Shown: in pieces, positions 16,598 through 26,270 of the stretch | Position numbering within the stretch: position 1 is the stretch's first letter | How the letters are laid out: every line of letters starts with the position of its first letter | NCBI GenBank assembly: GCA_964519905.1 | Contig: CAZFLN010000010.1 | Coordinates: forward strand, 1 to 38,843 | Length of the DNA: 38,843 bases | Source of the DNA: CAZFLN01 sp964519905 | Lineage (GTDB): Bacteria > Patescibacteriota > Microgenomatia > UBA1400 > UBA1396 | Direction: 5' to 3' | The notes under the pieces: generated by a model | Database searches by the model: none | What the model saw: only the letters and a program-made list of their open reading frames with translations | Told to the model about the DNA's origin: nothing | Translations under genes and position numbers: made by a program

Positions 16598-18232
16598 ATG
16601 AACTTTGTTTTTCCATCATGGCTGCAGAAACGAAAATTCCTCTTCGCTTGGGGAATCCTTTGTCTTGCCTTTGTCGTTTCACGGTGGACAGAACTCCTTT
16701 CTCTCCCAGTTTTTGCCGATGAGGCTATTTACATTCGCTGGAGCCAACTCCTGAGAGTCGGGAATGAGTATCTTTTCTTTTCTATGAATGACGGGAAACC
16801 GCCACTTTTTATCTGGACACTTTTCCCATGGCTCCAAGTTTTCTCTGATCCGCTTCTGGCCGCTCGCTCTTGGAGCGCCATTATTGGCTTCGCACAACTT
16901 TTGATTCTCATGGGTATCCTTCGATCTCTTGGAACTCTCCGCAGCAGTTGGATTGGGGCAGTCTTAGTTCTCCTGCTGCCATTTTGGTTTCTCCAGCAGC
17001 GTCTGGGACTTATGGATGGACTCCTCACACTTGGTATCTCGGCAAGTTGGTGGGGTCTGATTCTTCTTGATTCAAAACTTACGAAAGTACAAAAATCATT
17101 CTATTCGTCTGTAAATTGGCCGATCTTGGGCAGTATTCTTTTGGCGGGGGTTGGGTGGAGTATTGCTCTCTACACAAAAACCACGGCGCTTTTCTGGGCA
17201 CCAGCTTTTGCACTCTTGGCCGTATTCGGATATTCCTGGAGCTGCTGGCCGATCAACAAGGTATTAGTTGAATGGAAATTACTGGCCACTCGACTCATTT
17301 CTTTCGCCGCGGCCGGAGCCCTTGGTCTGGGCGGATTTGTAGTCCTGAAAATATCCCCCTCATTTGCCAGTCTATTTAGCCGAAGTAGTGATTTTTCCTA
17401 CACATTCGCAGAGGTTGCGGAAAAAGGTGGGCAACCAATCATCGATAATATTCTTCGAGTCACTCCATGGCTTGCCAGCTACCTTCGACCTGAATTTCTC
17501 TGTTTTGCTGTTGCAGCACTGGTCTGCTCTAAAAAACTCAAGTTGCACTGGATTACTTGGCTCTTGGGATTCATCACTATTGCTCCACTGATTGCGATTG
17601 GGAAAACGCTTCATCCACGATATTTTCTTCCCATCGTATCTTTCATTACCGTATCTGGTGCACTTTTCCTTGATGAAGTGATTCCTTGGCTCCAAAAAAC
17701 CTGGAACAAAAAACAGTACGCTGGCACTTTGTTATTTGGAGCACTGACAATACTTTTCGTAATCAGCTGTATCAGATTTCAATTACTCCTGCAGTGGTCA
17801 CCACACCTCACTCCATTCGTTTTAGCTGACCGAGTTCAGTACCTAACCAGTTGGTCAGCAGGATATGGCATACCAGAAACGCGCGACGCATTACTGAAAC
17901 GAGCCAGATCTGGTGAACGAACCACCGTGGTAACCGAAGGCTCCTTTGGGACACTTCCAGATGGCTTGCTCATGTATTTTGATCGGGCACCAGAAATACA
18001 ACACTTAAGAATTGAAGGACTGGCACAATACCCCGTCAAGTATCTGCCAGAATGGGTACTCGAGCTCGCAGCAAAAGAAGAAGTATGGCTTCTAGTCAAT
18101 GCTGATAGATTCGAGTTGAGTATGGAGTTTTCTGAACAAGTTACTCTCATTGACCAAACTCCAAAACCATATGGTGGCGCGGCACTGCAACTCTATAAAG
18201 TCACACCGAAAATCAAGGAGTCCCAAGAATGA
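16598..18232 (+). CDS. GT39/ArnT-like membrane glycosyltransferase
   Basis: 544-aa GT-C-fold enzyme. Seen: an N-terminal span, then a first extracytoplasmic loop with the acidic pair Asp41-Glu42 in FADEAIY and KPPLFIW (67-73), both hallmarks of the PMT/ArnT superfamily, followed by LGLMDGLLTLG and repeated Trp-rich spans (about ten). The C-terminal ~140 residues are soluble and extracytoplasmic (TVVTEGSFGTLPDGL). It should use a polyprenyl-phosphate sugar as donor; the acceptor (protein, lipid or glycan) is unknown. It is the first gene of a tightly packed glycan operon and its TGA overlaps the next ATG (ATGA). Confidence 0.82.
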   Translation: MNFVFPSWLQKRKFLFAWGILCLAFVVSRWTELLSLPVFADEAIYIRWSQLLRVGNEYLFFSMNDGKPPLFIWTLFPWLQVFSDPLLAARSWSAIIGFAQLLILMGILRSLGTLRSSWIGAVLVLLLPFWFLQQRLGLMDGLLTLGISASWWGLILLDSKLTKVQKSFYSSVNWPILGSILLAGVGWSIALYTKTTALFWAPAFALLAVFGYSWSCWPINKVLVEWKLLATRLISFAAAGALGLGGFVVLKISPSFASLFSRSSDFSYTFAEVAEKGGQPIIDNILRVTPWLASYLRPEFLCFAVAALVCSKKLKLHWITWLLGFITIAPLIAIGKTLHPRYFLPIVSFITVSGALFLDEVIPWLQKTWNKKQYAGTLLFGALTILFVISCIRFQLLLQWSPHLTPFVLADRVQYLTSWSAGYGIPETRDALLKRARSGERTTVVTEGSFGTLPDGLLMYFDRAPEIQHLRIEGLAQYPVKYLPEWVLELAAKEEVWLLVNADRFELSMEFSEQVTLIDQTPKPYGGAALQLYKVTPKIKESQE

Positions 18233-19956
18233 GCCGTTCTCGCTGGATCCTCTTTTTGATTCTCTCTGCCGCTGTGGTGACATTCTTCTCCCAGGCTTTG
18301 TTGCATCCAAGCATGTTTTATGTACACGATCATACGCATGTTTCTCGCTTAGCAGAAATGAGACTCGCACTAGAGGCTGGTCACTTTCCCGTTCAATGGT
18401 CACAAAATTTTGGATACGGATATGGAATGCCCCTCTTCTTGTTCTATGGACCGCTTCCTTTCTATATTGCTTACTTGCTCAATAGTCTTGGATTCAGCGA
18501 TATAGGAGCCATCAAAGGTGTTTTTGCTCTCAGTACGCTGCTTTCTTGGGTTGGAATATTCTGGTGGTTTCGAAAACGTGGTTGGAGCGTTGCTATTCCA
18601 GCCAGCTTAGTCTTGGTGGCTGCTCCATACAGAGCGGTGGATATTTTTGTGCGAGGAGCACTCAATGAGGTTGTTGCAATCGGCATTTTGCCATTTGTCC
18701 TCGTGGCAGCAAAAGTGTTCACTCGATCACCTAAAACAGGGACTGCACTCACAGCTCTTTCGGTCGCTGCTCTCCTTCTCAGCCATAATCTCACCGCACT
18801 CATCGGACTCCCAATCCTTGGAGCCATTGGAGCAATCTGGCTCTTCTTATTTTCTGAAAAACCAAAACAATTCATCCCACTCTACGCGCTGGGAAGTTTA
18901 CTTGGAGTCGGCTTAGCTGCCTTTGCGACAGTTCCAAGCATTCTGGAACAATCCTATACCTCGATCGGAGCTATTTTTAGTGGATACTTTGATTTCAGAC
19001 TTCATTTCCTGTACATTCGACAACTCTTGTTCGAAAACTGGGGATATGGCGGATCTGCTTCTGGTCCAGAAGATGGCATGTCCTTCCATGTTGGACTCCC
19101 AATTCTGATCTCGGTCGGTCTTCTTGGGTTTGTTTTGCTTGGGGCTCTTCTTTCTGCGTGGAAACAAAAACCAACTTTTTCTCACGTGGCTTCTCAAATA
19201 GTGAGTCGAAGGTATATTTGGCTCATGACTGTTACTGGATTCCTGGGATTCAGCCTCTTCATGACACTTTTCCATGCACAACCAATCTGGGAGTCAATTT
19301 CTGTATTGGCGAAAGTACAGTTCCCATGGCGATTCTTGGCTGTGAGCAGCGTCTTAGGAGCACTTCTCTGTGGTGAAGTGCTTGCCAAGATACAGAAAAA
19401 AACTGTGCGCTGGACTCTTTCACTTCTCATAATCACACTTTGTTTAACCCAAGTACAGTTTCACCAAGCTGAAAAATACCTAGAAACGCCGACCGATCTG
19501 TACAGTGCAGAGCCTCAGAGCATTCAAAATCGAGTCAGTAGTATCTTGCCGGACTACATTCCTGCTGGATTTGATCAATCACTTCCGCCGATCAGTACTG
19601 AGGAACGAATCACACTGAACGGACAAATACTCAAATCCGACTTCAACTCTCCTCAGAGAATTCGACTGCTGGTAGAAGAACCAACAACCGGTCTCATCCA
19701 GTGGAATATCGCTCACTTTCCAGGTTGGAAATACTTCATAGATAATCAAGAAGTTACTCCAGAACTCGGTGAAGATGGTCGAATGTCTCTTCTTGTGAGT
19801 AGTGCACCGCAAAGTGTGGGAGCAGAGTTTACAGCCACTCCGGTTCGAGCTCTGAGTGGTTGGGTCAGTCTTTTCAGTCTGATAATTGTGTTAAGCTTGC
19901 TTCTTCCAAACGCAAAATTCGAAAAAGAAAGAGGAGTCCGTGTCCCGAATCTCTGA
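18229..19956 (+). CDS. PTPS-related domain membrane protein (putative glycosyltransferase)
   Basis: 575-aa polytopic protein. The first loop has HDHTHVSRLAEMR (33-45) then HFPVQWSQNFGYGYGMPLF, the signature of the membrane family labelled 6-pyruvoyl-tetrahydropterin-synthase-related. That name is historical; the architecture is GT-C-like and an enzymatic role in sugar transfer is more plausible than pterin chemistry. About ten spans are followed by a C-terminal extracytoplasmic segment (IQWNIAHFPGWKYFIDNQEV) and a last span. The start overlaps the upstream stop by four bases and the end overlaps the flippase start by 17. Confidence 0.78.
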   Translation: MSRSRWILFLILSAAVVTFFSQALLHPSMFYVHDHTHVSRLAEMRLALEAGHFPVQWSQNFGYGYGMPLFLFYGPLPFYIAYLLNSLGFSDIGAIKGVFALSTLLSWVGIFWWFRKRGWSVAIPASLVLVAAPYRAVDIFVRGALNEVVAIGILPFVLVAAKVFTRSPKTGTALTALSVAALLLSHNLTALIGLPILGAIGAIWLFLFSEKPKQFIPLYALGSLLGVGLAAFATVPSILEQSYTSIGAIFSGYFDFRLHFLYIRQLLFENWGYGGSASGPEDGMSFHVGLPILISVGLLGFVLLGALLSAWKQKPTFSHVASQIVSRRYIWLMTVTGFLGFSLFMTLFHAQPIWESISVLAKVQFPWRFLAVSSVLGALLCGEVLAKIQKKTVRWTLSLLIITLCLTQVQFHQAEKYLETPTDLYSAEPQSIQNRVSSILPDYIPAGFDQSLPPISTEERITLNGQILKSDFNSPQRIRLLVEEPTTGLIQWNIAHFPGWKYFIDNQEVTPELGEDGRMSLLVSSAPQSVGAEFTATPVRALSGWVSLFSLIIVLSLLLPNAKFEKERGVRVPNL

Positions 19957-21472
19957 TGTGGTTTCCAGCCAAGAAGATGCGAATCTCCGAGAGATAACTG
20001 AAAACTCTGTGGAAGATATCAAAAAACGCTCTATCACCGGCGTTCTGAGTTACACCCTCCGGACATTCGCGGTGCAAGGCATTGCTGTTTTTGCGAACTT
20101 CTTCCTCGCCGCCTACCTAAGCGACACCGAGTATGGTGTCTACTTCCTCGTTACCGCTGCACTGAATTTATTCACCTTTTTTTCTGACATTGGTCTGGCT
20201 GCTTCATTGATTCAAAAAACAACGGAACCAACACTCAAAGACTTACGGACCACCTTTACCGTCCAGATGTTCCTGTCGTTATTTATTTTTGCACTGAGCG
20301 TCGGTCTGACGCCATTTTGGCAAGCAGCATATGGCTTTACTGGCCCTTCTTTATGGCTGCTGTATGTTGTAGGTTTTTCGTTCCTCCTCATCTCACTGAA
20401 AACCATACCGTCCGTGTTACTTTTGCGGAAACTTCGGTATGACATTTTGTCCGTTCCCGGCGTGGTCGAAAACCTTGTGTTCTACACCATTCTCTGTGTC
20501 TGTGCCTGGAGAGGCTTGGGAGTCATGAGCTTTATTTTTGCTATTGCTGCTCGTGATGTAGCTGGAGTAATTGCAATGTATTCACTCCAACGCTGGCCAA
20601 TTGGGCTGGGGTTCTCGTGGCAGAGTTTCCGCGGAATGGTAAATTTTGGAGCCAAATTCCAGCTGAATGACTTACTGGCTCGAGTGAAAGATGATCTGTT
20701 TACTTTGGTAGTGATGGGCTTGTATCTCTCTCCAGATCAAATTGGACAAGTGGCCTGGAGTAAAAAAATGGCGTCAATGCCACAACAATTCACAGTGAAT
20801 AATATTATTGCGATTACCTTCGCCACGTACTCTCGACTGCAAGATCGGCCCGATCTTCTCAAAAAAGCGATAGAAAAAACCCTGTACTTTGTCTCGCTGG
20901 TCACTTTTCCAATGTTGGCCGGACTCAGTATTTTTATGATTCCGTTGGTAGAGCTTATGCCTCGATATCATCAGTGGCGACCAGCTCTCCTGGCAGTAAC
21001 TTTATTTGCTATCAACTACGCCTGGGCAGCCATCTCTACACCACTCACGAATACGCTCAATGCCGTTGGGAAAGTCAATCGCACACTCATGCTGATGATT
21101 ATGTGGACAGGACTCACTTGGACAATTACGCCTTTGGCAATCATCCAGTTTGGTACGCTGGGTGTTTCTCTGGCCAGCGCCGTCATTTCCTTTAGCTCTA
21201 TTGTGACTATTCTGATGACCAAAGCGGTAATCCCTTTCTCGTTCTGGCCAAATGTCTGGCGACAGATCGTTGCTACAGGAGCAATGATCGTGATTGGACT
21301 GCTTGGTATGCCACTCTGGGATCAATCATTCTTTAACTTCGGAATGGGAATCGTGCTGACCGGCGCAGTTTTTGGTATAGTGTTCTTGAGCATCGGCTGG
21401 AAAAGTCTCATAGCTGAGCTCACCTCTCTCGGAATATGGCCAAAACTCGCCCGACGATTTCAGTCGTCATAA
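19940..21472 (+). CDS. Wzx-like polysaccharide flippase (MOP superfamily)
   Basis: 510-aa membrane protein of the polysaccharide/oligosaccharide flippase type, with about 12-14 spans. Seen: an early GVLSYTLRTFAVQGIAVFANFFLAAYLSD block, typical of the family N-terminus (TFANFLLARLLSPEEYG-like), TEYGVYFL and DIGLAASLIQ. It would move lipid-linked glycan units from the cytoplasmic to the outer face of the membrane, linking the cytoplasmic GT2/GT4 enzymes to the GT-C enzymes of the same operon. The start is GTG 19940 (MSRISDVV) or GTG 19958. The 3' end overlaps the next gene by 37 bases. Confidence 0.9.
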   Translation: MSRISDVVSSQEDANLREITENSVEDIKKRSITGVLSYTLRTFAVQGIAVFANFFLAAYLSDTEYGVYFLVTAALNLFTFFSDIGLAASLIQKTTEPTLKDLRTTFTVQMFLSLFIFALSVGLTPFWQAAYGFTGPSLWLLYVVGFSFLLISLKTIPSVLLLRKLRYDILSVPGVVENLVFYTILCVCAWRGLGVMSFIFAIAARDVAGVIAMYSLQRWPIGLGFSWQSFRGMVNFGAKFQLNDLLARVKDDLFTLVVMGLYLSPDQIGQVAWSKKMASMPQQFTVNNIIAITFATYSRLQDRPDLLKKAIEKTLYFVSLVTFPMLAGLSIFMIPLVELMPRYHQWRPALLAVTLFAINYAWAAISTPLTNTLNAVGKVNRTLMLMIMWTGLTWTITPLAIIQFGTLGVSLASAVISFSSIVTILMTKAVIPFSFWPNVWRQIVATGAMIVIGLLGMPLWDQSFFNFGMGIVLTGAVFGIVFLSIGWKSLIAELTSLGIWPKLARRFQSS

Positions 21473-22365
21473 ACACTAAAAATTCAGCCGCCACGCTTGA
21501 CCGTTGCTTGGCAAGTGTCCATCCATGGGCCGATGAAATCGTGGTCATGGACATGAAAAGCACCGACGATACGCTTCAAATTGCTAAGTTTTACGGCGCA
21601 AAAACCTTTTCTCACCCAGATGTAGGGTACGTTGAACCCGCTCGTAATGCCGCACTTGCGAAAGCACGTGGGGAATGGATCTGCCTCCTCGACTCTGACG
21701 AAGAAATCCCACCCAGCCTCGCAAAAATTCTCACCTCAGAGCTCGTGCTGAGTGATACAACCGACGCCTATTTTCTGCCCAGAAAAAATATTATTTTCGA
21801 CAAATGGGTAAAAACTGGCTGGTGGCCAGACCCAGTGCTTCGACTTTTCCGTCAAGGAAAAGTCACGTGGTCAGACGAAATCCATGCAGTTCCTCGTGTA
21901 CAAGGAAGTGTTCAGCGGCTTGCAGCAGAGGAATCTCTTGCTATTGTGCATCACAACTATCAAAGTATTGAACAGTACTGGAATCGAGCACTCCGCTACG
22001 CTCACATTCGAACGAAAGAACGAGTCGCCGCAAAAGAATCTGTGCAAGAACCATTGGCTGCTTTTATGGATGAATACATTCGTCGATATTATTCATGGGA
22101 CGGAATACATGATAAATTGCATGGACGAATGCTTTCGGCTCTGCAAGGAACAACCGCGCTTCTCGAACAAGCGTTACTATGGGAAGCAAAAAAGTTTAGT
22201 GATTCTGGACTCAAAAAACAAACTTCACCACTGGCGACACTCCGTGCTGCCGCTCAGCAAGCAAACTACTGGGAGTGGACCGCTCGGCTCAAAACAGCAA
22301 ACAGTGTCAACGCACTGCTCATTCGCCTCGCAAGAAAACTGAATTTTCCAGCTCCAATCAAATAA
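21436..22365 (+). CDS. Family 2 glycosyltransferase (WaaE/KdtX-like)
   Basis: 309-aa GT-A enzyme. Seen: ISVVINTKNSAATLDRCL at the start, DEIVVMDMKSTDDT, EPARNAALAKARGEWICLLDSDEE with the metal-binding Asp86-Ser-Asp88, then PRKNIIF and GWWPDPVLRLF, the block common to glycosyltransferases of the LPS-core WaaE kind. The C-terminal third is helical, with RRYYSWDGIHDKLHG. It should transfer a hexose from a nucleotide sugar on the cytoplasmic side. The overlap with the flippase gene suggests co-translation. Confidence 0.9.
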   Translation: MAKTRPTISVVINTKNSAATLDRCLASVHPWADEIVVMDMKSTDDTLQIAKFYGAKTFSHPDVGYVEPARNAALAKARGEWICLLDSDEEIPPSLAKILTSELVLSDTTDAYFLPRKNIIFDKWVKTGWWPDPVLRLFRQGKVTWSDEIHAVPRVQGSVQRLAAEESLAIVHHNYQSIEQYWNRALRYAHIRTKERVAAKESVQEPLAAFMDEYIRRYYSWDGIHDKLHGRMLSALQGTTALLEQALLWEAKKFSDSGLKKQTSPLATLRAAAQQANYWEWTARLKTANSVNALLIRLARKLNFPAPIK

Positions 22366-22377
22366 AAGATACATTGT

Positions 22378-23298
22378 ATGACCAAAGACACTCGAACCGG
22401 AATTGTTCTCATTCACTACGCCAGTATCAAAAACTTGGAGGAATGTTTACATTCTCTTTCTCAAGCCAATCAAGCAAAAGAATTTTGCCCAATCATTGTG
22501 AATAATGGCACAAAAGACTCCCTCGAATCACTCAAACAACGTTACAAAAAATGGATTACGGTTCTGGATCTAGAAAAAAACACTGGCTTTACTGGTGCCA
22601 ATAACATCGGAATTGCATGGGCGCAGGAGCATCTTTCTAGCCCAGTCGTCATCCTCCTGAACGACGACACAACGGTCGCCAAAAATACCGTAGTGACGCT
22701 GCGAGATGAGTTACTGAAAAAGAAAAAAGCGGCTGCACTTTGCCCGCTGATTTATTTCTCACCACGGCACGAATTCCATCCTGGGTACAGTGAGTCAGAC
22801 CAAGGAAAAGTCATTTGGTACAACGGTGGAGTCATAGATTGGAAAGAGATTATCGGATTTCACCAAAGTGTCGATGAAATTGATAGAGGGCAAGTTTCCC
22901 CTCACCAAACTGCTTTTGCGACTGGATGTTGTGTGGCACTGCGTCAAGCCGCTCTCAAAGAGGTGGGAACATTCGATGAAGCTGCATTTCTGTATTGGGA
23001 AGACGTTGATCTTTCTGAGCGTCTCAAAAAGGCTGGGTGGGAAATTTGGGTGACAAATGCGACGCACATGTGGCATAAAAATGCCGGATCAAGCAGTGGC
23101 AGCGGCTCCAAACTCCATGTGTACTACCAAACTCGGAACCGATTTTGGTTTGGATGGAAGTACGCCCCAGCCAGAACGAAGCTCTTCTTACTGAAATTCG
23201 CTACGAAATTACTTCACACCGGTTCTCCAGAAGAAAAACGCGCTATACTAGACTGGATTCGAGGAAACTATGGCCAGAACAGCACACTTCACATCTGA
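22378..23298 (+). CDS. Family 2 glycosyltransferase (rhamnosyltransferase/WbbL-like)
   Basis: 306-aa GT2 enzyme. Seen: TGIVLIHYASIKNLEECL, NTGFTGANNIGIAWA (donor site), LLNDDT with Asn95-Asp96-Asp97, GCCVALRQAALKEVGTFDEAAFLYWEDVDLS with the acceptor-base Glu-Asp, and HKNAGSSSGSGS followed by YYQTRNRFWF, as in WbbL-type enzymes. Donor likely a dTDP- or UDP-sugar, not determinable. It is separated from the upstream gene by 12 bases; the 3' end overlaps the next gene by 29 bases. Confidence 0.9.
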   Translation: MTKDTRTGIVLIHYASIKNLEECLHSLSQANQAKEFCPIIVNNGTKDSLESLKQRYKKWITVLDLEKNTGFTGANNIGIAWAQEHLSSPVVILLNDDTTVAKNTVVTLRDELLKKKKAAALCPLIYFSPRHEFHPGYSESDQGKVIWYNGGVIDWKEIIGFHQSVDEIDRGQVSPHQTAFATGCCVALRQAALKEVGTFDEAAFLYWEDVDLSERLKKAGWEIWVTNATHMWHKNAGSSSGSGSKLHVYYQTRNRFWFGWKYAPARTKLFLLKFATKLLHTGSPEEKRAILDWIRGNYGQNSTLHI

Positions 23299-24160
23299 GA
23301 CATCCTCTCCAGAAAACACTTTGGTTCAGCCAGCGGCTTCAGCAGAGTCAGTGACAGCCGTAATAATTGCCCGGAATGAAGAAAACATGATCGCCAACTG
23401 CATCGACGCGTTGCAGTGGTGCGACGCGGTGCTTGTCCTCGACACCGGCTCAGCAGACAGAACCGTGCAGGTCGCTGAACAACTGGGCGCCAAAACGGCG
23501 CGCGCAAAGGGAAAAAATTTTTCCGATTGGCGCAACGAGGCAGCGCAGCAAGTTGATACCACTTGGATTTTGTACATTGATGCAGACGAACGAGTCACAC
23601 CGGCACTCGCAAAAGCGATTCAAAGTCGGCTCCATCGGAGTGATTTCGACGCCTTCCGTCTGCAACGAAACAATATTATGTGGGGTCGCTGGTTCCAATT
23701 TGGCGGGTGGCAGAGCGACACTCTTCTCCGACTGGTTCACAAGAATCGATTGCAAGGCTGGGTTGGAGAAGTCCACGAACATGCCGAGGTCATCGGCCGA
23801 GTGGGAGAAATAGAGGAGCCGTTAGTTCACCTTACTCACCGCTCGCTGTATGATGGACTCCGAAAATCAATTGAGTGGACCGATATTGAGGCACGACTGC
23901 TCCTTGAAGCAAATCATCCAAAAGTGGGTCCAGCTCGGCTGATAAAAATTGTCACCTTTGACCTCTTTAAACGCATTGTCTTCCAAAAAGCCTGGAAAGA
24001 TGGTGCCGAAGGAGTCGTAGAAGCCATGATTCAAAGCATGAATCGATTCCTGGTCTACACCCGACTCTGGGAGCTCCAGCAAAAGCCAAGTATTCCTGAT
24101 CGCTATGCTCGGATAGAATCTGAAATTTCCAAACAATGGAAACAGGGAAAACGGGCATGA
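23270..24160 (+). CDS. Family 2 glycosyltransferase (WaaE-like), second copy
   Basis: 296-aa GT2 enzyme, related in layout to the gene at 21436: VTAVIIARNEENMIANCIDAL, DAVLVLDTGSADRT, WRNEAAQQ, WILYIDADERV with Asp104-Ala-Asp106, RLQRNNIMWGRWFQFGGWQSDTLLRL and VGEVHEHAEV. It carries an extra ~27-residue Ser/Thr-rich N-terminus before the domain. The ATG is preceded by GAGGAAACT, one of the few clear ribosome sites here, and by a TATACT box at 23244-23249 inside the upstream gene, so an internal promoter is possible. Confidence 0.88.
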   Translation: MARTAHFTSETSSPENTLVQPAASAESVTAVIIARNEENMIANCIDALQWCDAVLVLDTGSADRTVQVAEQLGAKTARAKGKNFSDWRNEAAQQVDTTWILYIDADERVTPALAKAIQSRLHRSDFDAFRLQRNNIMWGRWFQFGGWQSDTLLRLVHKNRLQGWVGEVHEHAEVIGRVGEIEEPLVHLTHRSLYDGLRKSIEWTDIEARLLLEANHPKVGPARLIKIVTFDLFKRIVFQKAWKDGAEGVVEAMIQSMNRFLVYTRLWELQQKPSIPDRYARIESEISKQWKQGKRA

Positions 24161-25278
24161 AAATTGGAATGTTTTCTCCGTATCTTCCAAAACATTTTGG
24201 AGGAGGCGAACGCCACTTTCTCACCACGGCTGCTTACTTAAGCCAGCAACACAATGTTGAAATTCTTTTGGCAGAAATTCCGTCTGATCTCAAATCAAGA
24301 GTACACACCTACGAAGAACGATTTGATCTCGATCTCTCAGCGATTCATTGGAAGGAGTCTGGTTTGGCCACTGGAACACAGTCAGCCTTGAAAACTTGGC
24401 AGGAAACTCGCTCCTACGATGCCTTCTTCTTCCTCACAGATGGAAGTTTATTTTTGAATGGATCCCGTCGCGGAGTTTTGCATGTACAAATCCCGTTCAC
24501 CCAGCCACTGACACTTTTGGGGAAATTGAAACTTCGTACTTGGCAAGTTTTGAACACAAACTCCGAGTTTACCAAAGAAGTCATAGAACGCTCCTGGCAG
24601 CGATCAGTGGATGTAGTACACGCGCCTTTTGTTGATACCGCTCAAATTCCTGAAAAACTTCCCAAGAAGCAACCAGAGATTCTCACAGTGGGACGATTCT
24701 TCGATCCAGAGAGCGCTGGGCAAAATAAGCGTCATGATATTTTGATTCGTGCTTTTATTGACGGCTGCAAAAAAAACATCTGGCCGCACAAGACAGTGCT
24801 CCATGTCGCAGGAGCAGTTGAACCAGGAAAACATCACGAAGAGTATGTTGATTCCTTGAAAGAATTAGCCAAAAACTATCCTGTTGAGTTTCACCTCGAT
24901 GCTCCACATCAAGAAATTGTTGATCTCTACGCCCGCTGCGAAGTGTACTGGCATGCCACCGGATTCGAAGTTTCTGAGATAGATCATCCAGAATTGGTTG
25001 AACATTTTGGTATGACCCCGCTTGAAGCGCAAGCATGGGGGTGTATTCCCATTGTTGTCCCAAAAGGTGGGCTCACAGAAACTGTGAGTAACGGCGATAC
25101 CGGTTGGTACTACACAACGCAAACAGAACTTTTGGAAAAAACACTCTTGGTATTCTCGCTCAACACACAAGAAAAAAACATCTGGCAACAGCGAGTGAGA
25201 AATGCGGCAGAACGGTACTCATTGGCGCGTTTTTGTCATACGATTGACCAAATGATCCAGACACCACGAACATTATAG
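24157..25278 (+). CDS. Family 4 glycosyltransferase (GT-B)
   Basis: 373-aa GT4 enzyme. Seen: KIGMFSPYLPKHFGGGERHF (N-terminal glycine-rich loop), NSEFTKEVIER at the domain hinge, ILTVGRFFDPESAGQNKRHD, and the donor-binding EHFGMTPLEAQAWGCIPIVVPKGG with the E-x7-E pattern (the first Glu replaced by the HFG-M context). It lacks membrane spans and acts on the cytoplasmic face. The start at 24157 is chosen over an in-frame ATG at 24136 because it gives the standard ATGA overlap and the standard N-terminus. It is the only GT-B enzyme in the cluster. Confidence 0.88.
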   Translation: MKIGMFSPYLPKHFGGGERHFLTTAAYLSQQHNVEILLAEIPSDLKSRVHTYEERFDLDLSAIHWKESGLATGTQSALKTWQETRSYDAFFFLTDGSLFLNGSRRGVLHVQIPFTQPLTLLGKLKLRTWQVLNTNSEFTKEVIERSWQRSVDVVHAPFVDTAQIPEKLPKKQPEILTVGRFFDPESAGQNKRHDILIRAFIDGCKKNIWPHKTVLHVAGAVEPGKHHEEYVDSLKELAKNYPVEFHLDAPHQEIVDLYARCEVYWHATGFEVSEIDHPELVEHFGMTPLEAQAWGCIPIVVPKGGLTETVSNGDTGWYYTTQTELLEKTLLVFSLNTQEKNIWQQRVRNAAERYSLARFCHTIDQMIQTPRTL

Positions 25279-25280
25279 AT

Positions 25281-26270
25281 ATGACAAAAACGCGCCAACT
25301 CCGACCACCAGTGAGTGTTGTTATCCCTACCTATCAAGGGCAAAAATTATTAGAAAAACACTTGCCGGCAGTGATGCAACAACTGCGAAGCGGTGACGAA
25401 ATTGTGGTCGTAGATGATGCTTCTCCAGAACCAGATCAAACTCTGAGCTGGTTGCACGGCATTACGCAGCGGCTCAGAATGAAAAAAATATCTGTTCGTG
25501 CCATTCAGCACCGAAAAAATCAACGATTCGCGGCCGCGGTGAATACAGGAGTCGAAGCAGCACGGCACACCCTTGTGTGGCTCCTGAACAATGATGTCTC
25601 TCCACTCACCAAAAACTCAGTTGGCTTGGCAGCAGAGTACTTCACCAAAAATCCGAATCTCTTTGCTCTTGGATGTGCAGAAGTGACGGAAGAAACACCA
25701 GATGCTCAACTCTTTGGACGTGGAACTGGTGGGTTTGTCCGAGGGCTACTTCTTCACTGGTACGATCCTGATCAAAAAAATCCAAAAACTCTTTGGACCG
25801 CTGGTGGCAGTATGTTTCTGAGTCGAACAAAATTTCAACAGCTCTCTGGCATGGACACACTTTTTGCTCCAGCGTACGAAGAAGATCGAGATCTCTCCTA
25901 TCGAGCACTGAAACGAGGGTGGCATATTCAACATGCTCCCGAAATTCTTGTGCTCCATCAGCACGAAACCACCAATACCTCTGCGCTTGGAAAGAGAAAT
26001 ATTCAGGTCACTTCTTGGAAAAATCAGTTCACTTTAGTCTGGAAAAATATTTCTGAACCCAAATTTCTTCTGCAACACATCCTGTGGCTTCCGTATCACT
26101 TGACAGTCTCAAACTGGAAAGAGCGCGGAGCAGTCGGACACGGTTTCTGGAGAGCACTGAAGAACCTTCCACAAATTGCAGCAAAAAAACGCGCTGAACA
26201 AAAAAACTGGCAACGAACAGATGCAGAAATTTTGCTAGCATACGGAAGTAAGCCACACAAAAACGTATGA
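25281..26270 (+). CDS. Family 2 glycosyltransferase
   Basis: 329-aa GT2 enzyme. Seen: PPVSVVIPTYQGQKLLEKHL, DEIVVVDDASPEPDQT, RFAAAVNTGVEAARH, LVWLLNNDVSP with Asn103-Asn-Asp105, WTAGGSMFLSRTKFQQLSGMDTLFAPAYEEDRDLSYRALKRGW (catalytic Glu-Glu-Asp block) and LHQHETT. The C-terminal part is amphipathic and basic, so peripheral membrane binding is likely. It starts two bases after the GT4 stop and ends in an ATGA overlap with the next gene. Confidence 0.9.
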   Translation: MTKTRQLRPPVSVVIPTYQGQKLLEKHLPAVMQQLRSGDEIVVVDDASPEPDQTLSWLHGITQRLRMKKISVRAIQHRKNQRFAAAVNTGVEAARHTLVWLLNNDVSPLTKNSVGLAAEYFTKNPNLFALGCAEVTEETPDAQLFGRGTGGFVRGLLLHWYDPDQKNPKTLWTAGGSMFLSRTKFQQLSGMDTLFAPAYEEDRDLSYRALKRGWHIQHAPEILVLHQHETTNTSALGKRNIQVTSWKNQFTLVWKNISEPKFLLQHILWLPYHLTVSNWKERGAVGHGFWRALKNLPQIAAKKRAEQKNWQRTDAEILLAYGSKPHKNV